Shown: positions 1 to 8,334, numbered from the stretch's first letter. The stretch is 64,000 nucleotides of DNA from Lentilactobacillus hilgardii DSM 20176 = ATCC 8290 (GCF_000159315.1 NZ_GG669993.1:78242-142241); one strand, 5' to 3'. Translations and numbers: made by a program. The notes: generated from the letters alone by a model not told the origin.

Positions 1-1614
1 TTGGGAGTAAGTTTTTTGCAACAAGGGTCTAAAGCCAGCACGAGCCCAGAAACCGGTACAAGAAGTTCACAAATAGTAGAATCTAGGGAAACATTAGATT
101 CTTGGATGCCTGATAAGGGATTACAACAGGATATTTTAGCCTATCTAAAGAAAACATCCCAGCTTCCAAAAGATGCCACATTAGAGGATATTACCAAAGA
201 AGTGGCAAACAATAATCGTTATATAAACATTGATATTACTAATCCAGTATCTTCATTGCAAGGGCTAGAATTCTTTAACGGTATGTTTAGTATTGGGTAT
301 TTAACGTTTAGGAACACAAAAGTGCTCTTTCCAGATCTTAGTAATTTGAATCTAAATAATAGTTACCGTCAGCTGGCTACCCAGTATGATAATAATGGTT
401 TTAATGATTTGTCACAAACGTTAAATCAGATTAAGCAACAGTTGAGTACACGAGAAGACCTTGGAAAGTTACATGTCGTTTATTTAGGGTTTACTCATCA
501 GCATTTTACGGATATTTCGCCATGGTATGGCTTTTCTCAACAATATTCTAATCTTTCTCTTTACCAAAATGGCTTTTGGGGATTTAATAACAATACGGCA
601 TTTGCAGAAGCACAATTGGAGGAAAATGGCGACATTGTTTTAAAAAATCCGTTGTATATTTTTGATGATCAAGGGAATAGAATTTCACTGACTGATGGCA
701 TAACCGCGACTAACAACGGTAGCTATGATCAAGGTAAAAATGAAATTATTTGGCACAACGCTGATCCAAATACAAAATTGGAAGTAAACTGGAAAAAAAT
801 TATGAGTGATTCAAGCCCCTATAACAAGCAACCAAATAAGGATATAAATTTTAATGGTCAATTAACGATTAATGTATTGGGTAGACCTGTAACCGTCAAT
901 TACCTTGATGAAAGTCATAACAAAATTGCAGAATCTAAAATTATTACCGGCTATTTTGGTGATAATTATAAAACCGAACAAGTAGATGTACCGGGATATA
1001 CATTCATTTCGGTCGATGGCGAAAAGGTGGGGAAAATTGGTGCTAAGAATGTCATTGTAAATTATTACTATAAAAAGGAGTCGACACCAACAGTGCCAAC
1101 GACACCGACAACACCGACGACGCCAACGGTGCCAACGACGCCAACAACCCCAACAGCGCCAACAACCCCGACGACACCAACAGCGCCGACAACACGTCCA
1201 GACCAAGTTTCGGATTCTGACATTCCAAATTATGTAGTCGCAAAAGGTCAAGCTGTATATGCAGTAAATACGATTGGACTTTATAAAAAAGGTGATTTTT
1301 CCAAGAGAAATCGTATTAAGTATTACAAAAGAGCTGTACGAATTAATCGTCCGGAGTTTGTTGTCAAAGGATATAAACGGGATAAGTCTGGCAAATTAAG
1401 ATATCGCGTCCAACAATATAGTCCGTATGCTAAGCGGTATATTAAAGGAACCTCTGGATACATTACTTCTAGCGTTAAATATGTCATCCCTGCTTATTAT
1501 GCGACTCTGCCCGCAAATAAAAAGATCAAAATTATTAACCCAAATGGAATAAACTCATACAGGAAACTGCACTCACCGGAGAAATCAGGCATTTTAAAAA
1601 GGGACAAATATTAA
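1..1614 (+). CDS. Surface adhesin, internalin-like cap, MucBP and SLAP-type domains; 5'-partial and frameshifted
   Basis: Cell-surface protein that enters the window already open, with no visible signal peptide or ribosome site at its first codon, so the true start is probably upstream. The first ~120 residues look like the cap and first strand of an internalin/BspA-type leucine-rich region. A MucBP-like domain follows at about residues 292-356 (pattern VNYLDE...GYFGD...GYTF). Next is a Pro-Thr linker (about 361-399), then a C-terminal surface-layer-type (SLAP) module starting near residue 411. The frame ends at 1614, but the following bases, read in the third frame, continue a second SLAP-like unit (FKKGQILKVKKIVKY) to a stop at 1719-1721. 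A single-base loss near 1560-1570 therefore probably truncated the gene. SLAP domains bind wall polymers, so the break may weaken anchoring. The domain family calls are from memory of patterns, not from a search. Confidence 0.75.
   Translation: MGVSFLQQGSKASTSPETGTRSSQIVESRETLDSWMPDKGLQQDILAYLKKTSQLPKDATLEDITKEVANNNRYINIDITNPVSSLQGLEFFNGMFSIGYLTFRNTKVLFPDLSNLNLNNSYRQLATQYDNNGFNDLSQTLNQIKQQLSTREDLGKLHVVYLGFTHQHFTDISPWYGFSQQYSNLSLYQNGFWGFNNNTAFAEAQLEENGDIVLKNPLYIFDDQGNRISLTDGITATNNGSYDQGKNEIIWHNADPNTKLEVNWKKIMSDSSPYNKQPNKDINFNGQLTINVLGRPVTVNYLDESHNKIAESKIITGYFGDNYKTEQVDVPGYTFISVDGEKVGKIGAKNVIVNYYYKKESTPTVPTTPTTPTTPTVPTTPTTPTAPTTPTTPTAPTTRPDQVSDSDIPNYVVAKGQAVYAVNTIGLYKKGDFSKRNRIKYYKRAVRINRPEFVVKGYKRDKSGKLRYRVQQYSPYAKRYIKGTSGYITSSVKYVIPAYYATLPANKKIKIINPNGINSYRKLHSPEKSGILKRDKY
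1081..1200 (+). repeat. Pro-Thr coding repeat (PTVPTT/PTAPTT)
   Basis: A run of 9-base units encoding P-T-x triplets forms the flexible linker between the MucBP domain and the SLAP-type module of the adhesin. Such linkers span the cell wall. The near-identical units (acaccgaca, acgccaaca and similar) are a likely site of slippage and copy-number change. Confidence 0.85.
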
Positions 1615-1721
1615 AAGTAAAAAAAATCGTTAAGTACAAATATACTACGAGATACCAGTTGTTAAATGACCGTTACATTACGGCTAATAAGAAATTTGTC
1701 ATTTTTACTAAGTTTAAATAG
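1561..1721 (+). pseudogene. Out-of-frame remainder of the adhesin's second SLAP-type unit
   Basis: Reading frame 3 from about 1563 gives ETALTGEIRHFKKGQILKV, then KKIVKYKYTTRYQLLN, and ends at TAG 1719-1721. This matches the repeating pattern of lactobacillus SLAP modules and fits directly after NPNGINSY in the upstream frame. One missing base in the agGAAAct stretch would explain it. It could be a true mutation or an assembly error. Confidence 0.7.
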
Positions 1722-1741
1722 TTTAAAACGCCAAAACGCCA

Positions 1742-1776
1742 AAACGCCCATCCTTTTTGACAGGTGGGCGTTTTTG
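1742..1776 (+). terminator. Rho-independent terminator after the adhesin
   Basis: AACGCCCA pairs with TGGGCGTT around a short loop and is followed by a T run. Just before it, the unit cgccaaaa is repeated in tandem (about 1729-1745). Confidence 0.8.
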
Positions 1777-1859
1777 TCATTACTATCTTTATTTAAACAG
1801 GGCTTCTTTGGCACTTAGCAGTTTACTAATGCTGTTAGGCAGAATATGCCTCTGTTCCA

Positions 1860-2123
1860 TTATCGCTTTCGAAGTTCTTCTATAGTAATTGAGAAAGCTT
1901 CCGGGGCCACTAACCGTTCACATCGCATTCCCTTATTGTTAATAAGATTTAAAGAGATTAAGGAACCGACAGTATTTAAATCATCAATCATAAAATTCTT
2001 ATCATCTAAAAGTATAAAATCACTATTGGGTCGTTTTTGCCGTATTTCTTTTAAATGATTTAGGACCATATCCACGGTCTTTTCAGCAAAAGCTTCTTGA
2101 GTATCAAAGTTATTTCTCGGCAC
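1860..2123 (-). CDS. Small hypothetical protein, 87 aa
   Basis: I do not recognise the family. The reading frame starts at GTG with a weak purine-rich stretch upstream (gatggtgat), and encodes a charged, soluble protein without a signal peptide or membrane segment. The first half is probably helical (EAFAEKTVDMVLNHLKEIRQK); the second half carries a hydrophobic strand (SDFILLDDKNF). Its coding bias resembles the neighbours, and no better frame overlaps it. It stands alone, facing the adhesin across the shared terminator zone. Function unknown; it could be an unnamed lactobacillus-specific protein. Confidence 0.5.
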   Translation of the reverse strand: MPRNNFDTQEAFAEKTVDMVLNHLKEIRQKRPNSDFILLDDKNFMIDDLNTVGSLISLNLINNKGMRCERLVAPEAFSITIEELRKR

Positions 2124-2509
2124 TACACATCACCATCTTCTATAAATTTGTTTAAGTATACCAGAATGCTGTTAAAATCCCAATGAGTTAATGTCAAAAG
2201 AAGCTGGAATTTGCACTTTTTTAAAACAAGGCCAATTGCTTCCGATTTGATTAGTTACTCAATTCAGCGTTTGATGGTAAGGTGGTTGTGCCTATCCATC
2301 GAAAAATCGATATCAAGGAGAAGTAAGTAGCTACAACGACTAACGAAAGTTTCACTAAAGAAGGAATTGAAACTCGGGTTAATTTTGTAGGTTGGTGTTT
2401 CGGTTCATGTATTGAAATGCTTTGATTTCTTTAAAGTTAGTTTGTTGTTTTATACAAGTTGTTACTCAAACAGTAGAATTGGTCTGAGCAACAGCTTGTA
2501 ACATTTTGA
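2124..2509. other. Gene-free stretch, possible decayed toxin-antitoxin fragment
   Basis: About 385 bases with no convincing gene. One short plus-strand frame near 2260-2326 reads AFDGKVVVPIHRKIDIKEK and then stops. The VVVPIHxxxDIK pattern recalls the C-terminal strand of HicA-type RNase toxins, but only about 20 residues remain. I see no clear promoter or hairpin here. Confidence 0.3.
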
Positions 2510-3040
2510 TTAATATTGATTCAATAAAGTAAGCAACAATGGTTGGTGTTTTTGCATAAAATGACCGTCGTTACGTAAAATGAGCGTGCCACCCAAATGA
2601 TCAAATAAAACTTTACCTTGTTTTTCATCGCACTTAAAAGGATCGTTAAAGGAATTTAGTATGAAGAATTCCTTTGCATTGTTTTTGATGGTAGTCCAGT
2701 CGTAAGACTCTTTTAGGGTAGTGTGTTTCATGCCGTTAGGCTGACTATAACCTGCTATTAAATAAACGGCTCTTACAGGCGTTTCTAAATGTTGTTCTAA
2801 TAAAGCGAAGATAATATTTGTTCCTGCAGAATGTCCAATTAAAATTGTATCTTTGGTAAATTCTAAATCCATTTTATTAATCTTTTCCAACGTGTCAGTT
2901 AAAGGTTCTTGGTCAAGTTGGGGTAAGTTAACTACAATACTTGAAATACCATGATTGATTAAACTATTAGAGATATTTTGGTACCAAAATTTATTTGCTG
3001 TGGCATGAGGTGCCGATCCGTGAAAAATAATTGCATTCAT
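2510..3040 (-). CDS. Alpha/beta hydrolase, RBBP9/YdeN type
   Basis: A 176-residue serine hydrolase fold. The start is the ATG at 3040, chosen because GGAGGG lies about ten bases upstream and the product then begins MNAIIFHGSAPHA, the usual first strand and HG oxyanion loop of the family. The nucleophile elbow is GHSAG (Ser in ILIGHSAGTN); an Asp in FNDPF and the His of NDGHF near the C-terminus complete a plausible triad. No signal peptide, so cytoplasmic. The substrate is not predictable from sequence; relatives are small esterases. It lies downstream of the tmRNA gene on the same strand, separated by a hairpin. Confidence 0.85.
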   Translation of the reverse strand: MNAIIFHGSAPHATANKFWYQNISNSLINHGISSIVVNLPQLDQEPLTDTLEKINKMDLEFTKDTILIGHSAGTNIIFALLEQHLETPVRAVYLIAGYSQPNGMKHTTLKESYDWTTIKNNAKEFFILNSFNDPFKCDEKQGKVLFDHLGGTLILRNDGHFMQKHQPLLLTLLNQY

Positions 3041-3059
3041 TGTAAGTCCCTCCAGTACA

Positions 3060-3104
3060 TTTAAGCAAAAGAACCAATATCCCAGAAACTCTGGAGTATT
3101 GGCT
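3060..3104 (-). terminator. Hairpin terminator between tmRNA and the hydrolase
   Basis: CCAATA-tcCCAGA pairs with TCTGGag-TATTGG; on the minus strand the stem is followed by TTCTTTTG. It probably ends the tmRNA transcript, and a shorter T run on the other side could let it act both ways. Confidence 0.6.
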
Positions 3105-3240
3105 CTTTTAAGACGTTGACGGAAACATATTAGTTTCCACATAAGTTGTTTTTACCGACGTTAGATAACAATCGAGAAAGTCAAGAATATCATTGTACCA
3201 GTATTTTAACACTCGACAGCCCCTCATGAAACCCTATCAA

Positions 3241-3606
3241 TGGAGTCGGCGGGAGTCGAACCCGCGTCCGAGCATATCGCCACCTAGATATCTACGTTCA
3301 TAGATCTACTATTTGGAATTCACCATTTAAAACGCCGCAAATCAAGGCACCCATAAATGGCTAACCTGATTAATCTCTTCAGTTGACTTCAGGTGGGAGC
3401 CAACTGCGTGAGCCCACTAAATTTAAGACCCAGATCCAACCCATGGGCGAGATTGGGAGGATCTACGTTAAGCGCTTATTAGGCAGCTAAAGCGTAAGAA
3501 TTGTTATTATTTTTTGCAGTTATAATTTAAACTGGGCGTTTTTACGTGACGCCGCACGAAACGCAATCCAAGCTCGACCTATACCCGTCGAATCCTTAAC
3601 GACCCC
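3241..3606 (-). ncRNA. ssrA: tmRNA (ssrA)
   Basis: Transfer-messenger RNA, which with SmpB rescues stalled ribosomes and tags the unfinished peptide for proteolysis. The 5' end on the minus strand reads GGGGTCGTTAAGGATTCGAC and the 3' end GACTCCCGCCGACTCCA, giving a seven-pair acceptor stem with one G-U pair. The T arm GGGTTCGACTCCC is intact. The tag frame reads gca aaa aat aat aac aat tct tac gct tta gct gcc taa, that is AKNNNNSYALAA. The CCA tail is not encoded. A promoter lies just upstream with an extended -10 (TGATACAAT, complement of 3623-3631) and a weak -35. Confidence 0.97.
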
Positions 3607-3655
3607 GTATAGACACAATAGTATTGTATCATACATTCAAATTAGTTAGAAGTAA

Positions 3656-4429
3656 TTAGATTAGATCATAGTGCTTGAGACCATTCACAATGCCGTGATC
3701 TGTATTATTAGTGGTGATAAACTCTGCATATTCTTTAACATGTGGCAAACCATTGCCCATAACAACCGGATGATCGACATATTGGAGCATTGGCACGTCG
3801 TTATTACCATCACCAAATCCGTAAGTGGGAATGCCGGTTAATCCTGCGTTTAAAATGAGTTCTTGGATGCCGCGTTTCTTCGAACCGTTTTTAACGACGA
3901 CATCCATACTAAACGGTGTATTTCGATAGAAAGTCAGTGTATCATCAAATGTATCAATATATTTTTGATCGTGACCAACGGTGTTGACAACCATCATATA
4001 GATTGGGTGTTGCTTGACGAAATTTTCTGCGCCTAAAGGTGGAATTCGAGTATTAATAGATTTGTAGTTGCTTTTTGTGTCGACCGTCACAAAGTTGATT
4101 GCAGCTCCTAAATTATTCATCACAGTTGTTGATTCGTTCATTGATTTGGCGAAATCCATAAACTTAGTTACAATTTCCGGCTTGATAATTGCTTCATAAA
4201 CCGGTTTGTTTTCAAAAAGAACATAATCACCATTTGCGGATACGACTGTATCAATTTCTGTTTTTTCTAATATTTCAGGGATTTCAAAGATATTTCTACC
4301 AGTGGAAATAACTGGTAGAACATTGTTGCGACGCAATTGTTTCATTGCTTCAGCAACTTCTGGATCAACTTTTGTTTGTTCGTTTAATAATGTATGGTCG
4401 AGATCGAAAAATGCAATTCCTTTATACAT
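3656..4429 (-). CDS. Cof-type HAD phosphatase
   Basis: A 257-residue haloacid-dehalogenase-superfamily hydrolase of the Cof/YidA group, which dephosphorylate sugar phosphates, nucleotides or flavin precursors in the cytoplasm. Motif I is FFDLDHTLL near the N-terminus (Asp nucleophile and Asp acid/base), motif II is the Ser/Thr in VISTGR, and motifs III/IV are the Lys region and GFGDGNNDVPM near residue 210. The start at 4429 was chosen because AGGATGG lies eight bases upstream; the earlier ATG at 4441 overlaps that site. Substrate not predictable. It is divergent from the C39-like gene. Confidence 0.9.
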   Translation of the reverse strand: MYKGIAFFDLDHTLLNEQTKVDPEVAEAMKQLRRNNVLPVISTGRNIFEIPEILEKTEIDTVVSANGDYVLFENKPVYEAIIKPEIVTKFMDFAKSMNESTTVMNNLGAAINFVTVDTKSNYKSINTRIPPLGAENFVKQHPIYMMVVNTVGHDQKYIDTFDDTLTFYRNTPFSMDVVVKNGSKKRGIQELILNAGLTGIPTYGFGDGNNDVPMLQYVDHPVVMGNGLPHVKEYAEFITTNNTDHGIVNGLKHYDLI

Positions 4430-4513
4430 GAATTTAACCATCCTAGTTTTTTAATTTGTGGAAAAAGAAACGTTACTTTATTATCATAACAATCTTGGAC
4501 CTTTTCAAGCAAG

Positions 4514-4543
4514 TTGACCATTTTCTGGTAAAATAGATATAGT
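4514..4543 (+). promoter_or_regulatory. Promoter for the C39-like gene and two-component system
   Basis: TTGACC, an 18-base spacer and TATAGT, ending 15 bases before the ATG. The coding start follows so closely that the 5' leader must be very short. Confidence 0.55.
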
Positions 4544-4558
4544 ATGGGGTGAGAAAAA

Positions 4559-5257
4559 ATGGAGAAGACGACCATCGCTAATGAAAAGACCAATCGTTTT
4601 TTTGTGCGACTTAGAAGAATCCCTGGAGAACACTGGTATCTTGCGACTGAAGGACCAAAAATTACGACTACCAGCAGTAAGGTTAAGATTCCAGATGAAA
4701 TCTTAACCCAGGATTTTTTGATTGATCAAATTAGTTTTTTTAATAAACAAATTTGGTATCACTTTACTTACGGTGACCTATCAGGGTGGCTGCCTAAACG
4801 AAACATCCGCAAGACCTTTCGTAGACTGGATGTTCCTGCCATTAAGCAAGCAACTCAAGCAGATATTGATAATCAATCTGCAGCACTGATGATGCTGCTT
4901 CGAAATGCCGGGAGTGATATTTCATACCCTGATTTAAAGGTTGCGGTTGAAAAATGGCAGCGAACGAATACCGGTTTGATCGGTTTAAGCGATTTGATTA
5001 TTTCGGAAACTCACTCTATAAGGGATTTAAATAAGGGCAATTTGAGGCAACTAGATAAACAATTGCTTAGAAGACGACCGATTGTATTGCGAGTCAATGG
5101 ACTGAATAATTTAAAATCCAGCTTAATTGTTCTGACTGGTTTTAACAGGAAACTATATTTCTATAACGATCCGTGGACTGGGCGATTAGAATCGGTCTCG
5201 GAGAATCATTTAAAAAAGCATTGGCTTCAAGGTCATGTAGAAGCCATTAGCTATTAG
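4559..5257 (+). CDS. C39-like peptidase homologue lacking catalytic residues
   Basis: A 232-residue protein. Residues 1-85 are a beta-rich, GW/SH3-like region (LSGWLPKRNI). Residues 95-232 follow the C39_2 papain-like layout: a helix after the nucleophile position (NQSAALMMLL, 105-114), a strand RPIVLRVNG (173-181), and the hallmark FYNDPWTGR (201-209). The usual catalytic Cys is Ser107 or Ala and the protein has no cysteine at all; the usual His before the IVLTGF strand is Ser187/Ser188. So it looks like a pseudo-enzyme, perhaps a binding or sensing module. No signal peptide or membrane span is seen, unlike most secreted C39_2 proteins. It sits 17 bases before the response regulator gene and shares its promoter, so a role beside the two-component system is likely but inferred. 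Confidence 0.7.
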   Translation: MEKTTIANEKTNRFFVRLRRIPGEHWYLATEGPKITTTSSKVKIPDEILTQDFLIDQISFFNKQIWYHFTYGDLSGWLPKRNIRKTFRRLDVPAIKQATQADIDNQSAALMMLLRNAGSDISYPDLKVAVEKWQRTNTGLIGLSDLIISETHSIRDLNKGNLRQLDKQLLRRRPIVLRVNGLNNLKSSLIVLTGFNRKLYFYNDPWTGRLESVSENHLKKHWLQGHVEAISY

Positions 5258-5274
5258 GAGTTGGGGGAAAGACA

Positions 5275-6012
5275 ATGAAACTGTTAATGATAGAAGATAA
5301 CAAATCGGTTTCAGAGATGATGTCGATGTTCTTTCAAAAAGAGGGCTGGGACGTTTCTTTTGCATATGATGGTATTGAGGCTGTTGACATGTTCAATGAA
5401 GATCCGGAAAGTTGGGACATGATCACATTGGATTTGAATTTACCAAAAAAGGACGGCATGGAAGTTGCCAAAGAAATTCGTGCTAAATCTAAATCCGTTC
5501 CAATCATAATGCTGACAGCTCGTGATTCTGACAGTGATCAGGTGCTTGGCTTTGAGATGGGTGCGGATGACTATGTGACCAAGCCATTTTCACCCATCAC
5601 GCTAGTTGCCCGAATTAAAGCCTTACAGCGTCGGGCACATACAGAGGCTCAAGTTGAAGAACCAGAGCATTCTGAAGAGGAACAGAAAAAAGAATATCAA
5701 ATTACAACTGAGCATTTTAAACTTAACACGAATACTCGAGAAGCGTATTTGGATGGTCAATTAATACCGGAACTAACGCCAAAAGAATTTGAATTATTGA
5801 ATGCACTTGCTCAGAAACCGCGTCAGGTATTCTCCCGTGAGCAGTTATTGGAACTGGTTTGGGGATATGAGTATTATGGCGATGAGCGAACCGTCGATGC
5901 GCATATCAAAAAATTACGTCAGAAAATCGAACGGGTTGGACCTCAGGTTATTCAAACTGTTTGGGGTGTTGGTTACAAATTTGACGATAGTGAAGTGGAC
6001 AAAAAGAAATGA
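5275..6012 (+). CDS. OmpR/PhoB-family response regulator
   Basis: A 245-residue two-domain transcription factor. The receiver domain (1-115) has the acidic pocket E7-D8, phospho-acceptor Asp53 (TLDLNLP), Thr81 and Lys103 (VTKPF). An unusually acidic linker, rich in Glu (about 125-140), joins it to a winged-helix DNA-binding domain (about 145-240) with the typical LTPKEFELL and DERTVDAHIKKLR motifs. The final bases overlap the kinase ATG by four (ATGA), so the two are translationally coupled. Targets are not visible. The gene is not WalR by context. Confidence 0.93.
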   Translation: MKLLMIEDNKSVSEMMSMFFQKEGWDVSFAYDGIEAVDMFNEDPESWDMITLDLNLPKKDGMEVAKEIRAKSKSVPIIMLTARDSDSDQVLGFEMGADDYVTKPFSPITLVARIKALQRRAHTEAQVEEPEHSEEEQKKEYQITTEHFKLNTNTREAYLDGQLIPELTPKEFELLNALAQKPRQVFSREQLLELVWGYEYYGDERTVDAHIKKLRQKIERVGPQVIQTVWGVGYKFDDSEVDKKK

Positions 6013-7505
6013 AAATGATTTATCAGCAGTTATTGGCCTTTTTTCTGGTAATTGCCGTGACAATCCTTTTACTTGGTATTTCATTTGGAAGAATGTCCAA
6101 AAGCTTTGTGTACAACGATGAGTGGCGAAGTCTGGAGAAATATTCGGATAGTTTGGTTCAGCAGTCATTGACAGTTAATACAAAGAGCAGTCAACAAGTA
6201 ACTTTCAGTCTCAGCACTTTAAAAACGGCGCAGGCACTTTTGGAAAATCAATCTGTTCATTTTACGGTATTCAATCAAAAAAACCGGGTTATTTATCCAA
6301 ATAATGGTTTATCACCTAAGGTTACTAAAAATGATTGGCGGCATTTAACAAAGGACCAGATTGTCAGAAAAGTCAATAATCGAAATTTTAAGTTAAGCAA
6401 TGGTAAAACCAGACCGGCAATGATCGAGATTTTAAAACCGTATTATTACAATAAGAAATTGGTTGCTGTCGTGAGTGCAGGTGTGTTTGTTTCGGATGTT
6501 AATTCAAACGTTGACCGAATTAACCGGGACCTTTTGAAGGGTCTGGGCGTGTCTCTGATTATTTCCATGATTATCAGTTTCTTTATTGCAAGTCGCTTGA
6601 ATCGTCGAATTAGTAGGCTTCGAGCAGCTGCAACCCAGGTTTCAAATGGTAATTATGACATTCGGGTCAAATCCGGTGGAAACGATGAAATCGGTGAGTT
6701 GATTACGGATTTTAACCATATGACGGAATCTTTGGAAAAAGCCAATCAAGAAATTCAGCGGCAGGAAGAACGACGCCAGGAATTTCTGGCGGATGCTGCT
6801 CATGAAATGAGAACGCCGTTAACGACAATTTCTGGGATCCTGGAGGGAATTAAGTATGATGTCATTCCTCAGGAACAGCGGGGGAAAAGTATTGATTTAA
6901 TGAGCAATGAAACTCAGCGGCTTATTCGATTGGTTAATGAAAATTTGGATTATGAAAAAATTCGTTCGAATTCGATTCGACTTGAAAAAAGACATTTTAA
7001 TGCAACGAAGGTTCTTAGCAGCATTGTGGAACAATTAGGAAGTAAGGCTTCCGAATCAAAAGATCGTTTTGAGATTCAAGCCCCGGACGATTTACCTATA
7101 TACGCTGATTATGATCGGTTTGTTCAAATTGTTTTTAATATCACAAACAATGCGATTCAATTTACAGACAGTGGGACAATCACCTTAATTGGTGAACGCG
7201 GTTATAACGAAACGATTATTCGGATCAAAGATACTGGAATTGGTATGACAAAGGAACAACAAAAAAATATTTTTGAACGATATTATAAAGCTGATGCCTC
7301 CAGAAGAGCCCGAAAATACGGAGAATCCGGATTGGGGTTGGCAATTGTCCACCAACTTGTTCAACAACATGGTGGCAAGATCTCAGTGACTTCTAAGCCG
7401 CACAAGGGAACCACCTTTACCGTTATCATTCCTGATCAAACGGATGCTGAAAAAAAGGCTGCCGAGAATAATAAGCGAAAATCATCTGAAAGAACAGATG
7501 TGTAA
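6009..7505 (+). CDS. Sensor histidine kinase with HAMP domain
   Basis: A 498-residue membrane kinase partnering the upstream regulator. Membrane spans are at about 5-27 and 175-197, flanking an extracellular sensor region of about 145 residues. A HAMP domain follows (about 195-250), then the dimerisation/phosphotransfer helix with His265 (DAAHEMRTPLT), then the ATPase domain with the N box (NITNNAIQFT), G1 box (DTGIGM) and G2 region (GESGLGLAIV). The signal is unknown; C39-like, kinase and regulator appear to be one transcription unit ended by a strong hairpin. Confidence 0.93.
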   Translation: MKMIYQQLLAFFLVIAVTILLLGISFGRMSKSFVYNDEWRSLEKYSDSLVQQSLTVNTKSSQQVTFSLSTLKTAQALLENQSVHFTVFNQKNRVIYPNNGLSPKVTKNDWRHLTKDQIVRKVNNRNFKLSNGKTRPAMIEILKPYYYNKKLVAVVSAGVFVSDVNSNVDRINRDLLKGLGVSLIISMIISFFIASRLNRRISRLRAAATQVSNGNYDIRVKSGGNDEIGELITDFNHMTESLEKANQEIQRQEERRQEFLADAAHEMRTPLTTISGILEGIKYDVIPQEQRGKSIDLMSNETQRLIRLVNENLDYEKIRSNSIRLEKRHFNATKVLSSIVEQLGSKASESKDRFEIQAPDDLPIYADYDRFVQIVFNITNNAIQFTDSGTITLIGERGYNETIIRIKDTGIGMTKEQQKNIFERYYKADASRRARKYGESGLGLAIVHQLVQQHGGKISVTSKPHKGTTFTVIIPDQTDAEKKAAENNKRKSSERTDV

Positions 7506-7544
7506 AAATAGGCGCTCACGCAGATTTGTGTGGCGTCTATTTTT
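7504..7544 (+). terminator. Terminator of the two-component operon
   Basis: AAAAATAGGCGC pairs with GCGTCTATTTTT around a loop; it overlaps the kinase stop codon. Confidence 0.8.
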
Positions 7545-7580
7545 AATGAATAGGGCATTTAGTTGACGGACTCATTTTTT

Positions 7581-7633
7581 AAATAAAAAAATAACACATC
7601 CCACGCCTACGACAAGTTTGGGATGTGTTATCT
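7581..7633 (-). terminator. Terminator of the minus-strand secreted-protein gene
   Basis: ATAACACATCCCA and TGGGATGTGTTAT form a 13-pair stem, with T runs on the minus-strand exit side. It faces the two-component terminator. Confidence 0.8.
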
Positions 7634-7714
7634 ATAAAAAATGGAGTAAATCTACTGAGTGGGTAGATTCACAATTAGGATTATAAAGCAATCGGTTGGA
7701 CGATGCAATCATCA

Positions 7715-8191
7715 TCACTGGTTACTAGTGGCTTGCTGATTTTGTTTAACGATTTTGAAATTCGGCTTTCGCGTATAATGGCGGAACCCTTTATAGAAAT
7801 AAAGATTTTTCTTATCAGGCGCTTTTACTTTGTAGGATAGGCGTTGGCCGTCAAATTGAACGGAGGCACCTTTCGGTGAGTATTGAATACCGGTTATGAG
7901 ATAGATATGATGACGAAGCGCCTTATATTTAATATGTTTTAATCCGTATCCCGGTAATTTATAGTAGCCGAGGTTATTATCGGACTGTTTAAAAAGCTCG
8001 CCTGAACTCAATGTTTTGGTATAGGTAATAAATGCCTTTTGCTCTCCAGATCCGTTGTAGTACCAGTTCCCTCTGATAACTTTTGGGGTACCGGTATGCC
8101 AAGTAGCTGCGTCAGCATTGGCACTTTTAGTTAATGCAAAAATAAATAAGCAGATAATCATAAAGGGCAAAATTAATTTTCGAACTTTCAT
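7715..8191 (-). CDS. Small secreted hypothetical protein, 158 aa
   Basis: I do not recognise a named family. The start at 8191 has GGAGG eight bases upstream; the longer frame above it runs into the tRNA gene and is not real. The product begins with a clear signal peptide: basic MKVRK, a hydrophobic core to about residue 20 and a likely cut after ANADA (about residue 27). The mature part is rich in Tyr, Lys and Gly (WYYNGSGEQKAF, YYKLPGYGLK), resembling small exported lactobacillus proteins built of beta strands. Transcription may come from read-through of the tRNA-Gln unit just upstream, because I see no separate promoter. Confidence 0.75.
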   Translation of the reverse strand: MKVRKLILPFMIICLFIFALTKSANADAATWHTGTPKVIRGNWYYNGSGEQKAFITYTKTLSSGELFKQSDNNLGYYKLPGYGLKHIKYKALRHHIYLITGIQYSPKGASVQFDGQRLSYKVKAPDKKNLYFYKGFRHYTRKPNFKIVKQNQQATSNQ

Positions 8192-8210
8192 TAAATAACC
8201 TCCGGTAATA

Positions 8211-8254
8211 AAAAATCCCATTATCTTGGCGCTATCGCAACCAACCATAATGGG
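8211..8254 (-). terminator. Terminator after tRNA-Gln
   Basis: On the minus strand CCCATTAT and ATAATGGG flank a loop and lead into ATTTTTTATT. It lies between the tRNA and the secreted-protein gene. Confidence 0.7.
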
Positions 8255-8261
8255 CCATTTA

Positions 8262-8334
8262 TTGGGTATACTGGGCTCGAACCAGTAAATTACGGATTCA
8301 GAGTCCGCTGCCTTACCAATTTGGCGAATACCCA
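8262..8334 (-). tRNA. tRNA-Gln (anticodon CUG)
   Basis: Cloverleaf of 73 bases with acceptor stem TGGGTAT/ATACCCA and discriminator A, anticodon stem GCGGA/TCCGT around the loop CTCTGAA (anticodon CTG, reads CAG), and T arm CTGG-TTCGAGC-CCAG. The CCA is not encoded. CUG is a minor isoacceptor beside the usual UUG species. Confidence 0.93.

Noticed and set aside
1081-1200. CRISPR-like array of short repeats
   Set aside because: The repeats are 9-base in-frame coding units with no spacers; it is a Pro-Thr linker.
862-1251. Minus-strand frames rich in Cys, Arg and Trp opposite the adhesin
   Set aside because: They are the reverse reading of the Pro-Thr repeat; composition is an artefact and there is no ribosome site.
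1846-2058. Plus-strand frame of 70 residues
   Set aside because: It is the shadow of the minus-strand 87-residue gene, which has the better start context.
5801-6168. Frames of 106 and 84 residues across the regulator-kinase junction
   Set aside because: Out-of-frame shadows of two well-supported genes.
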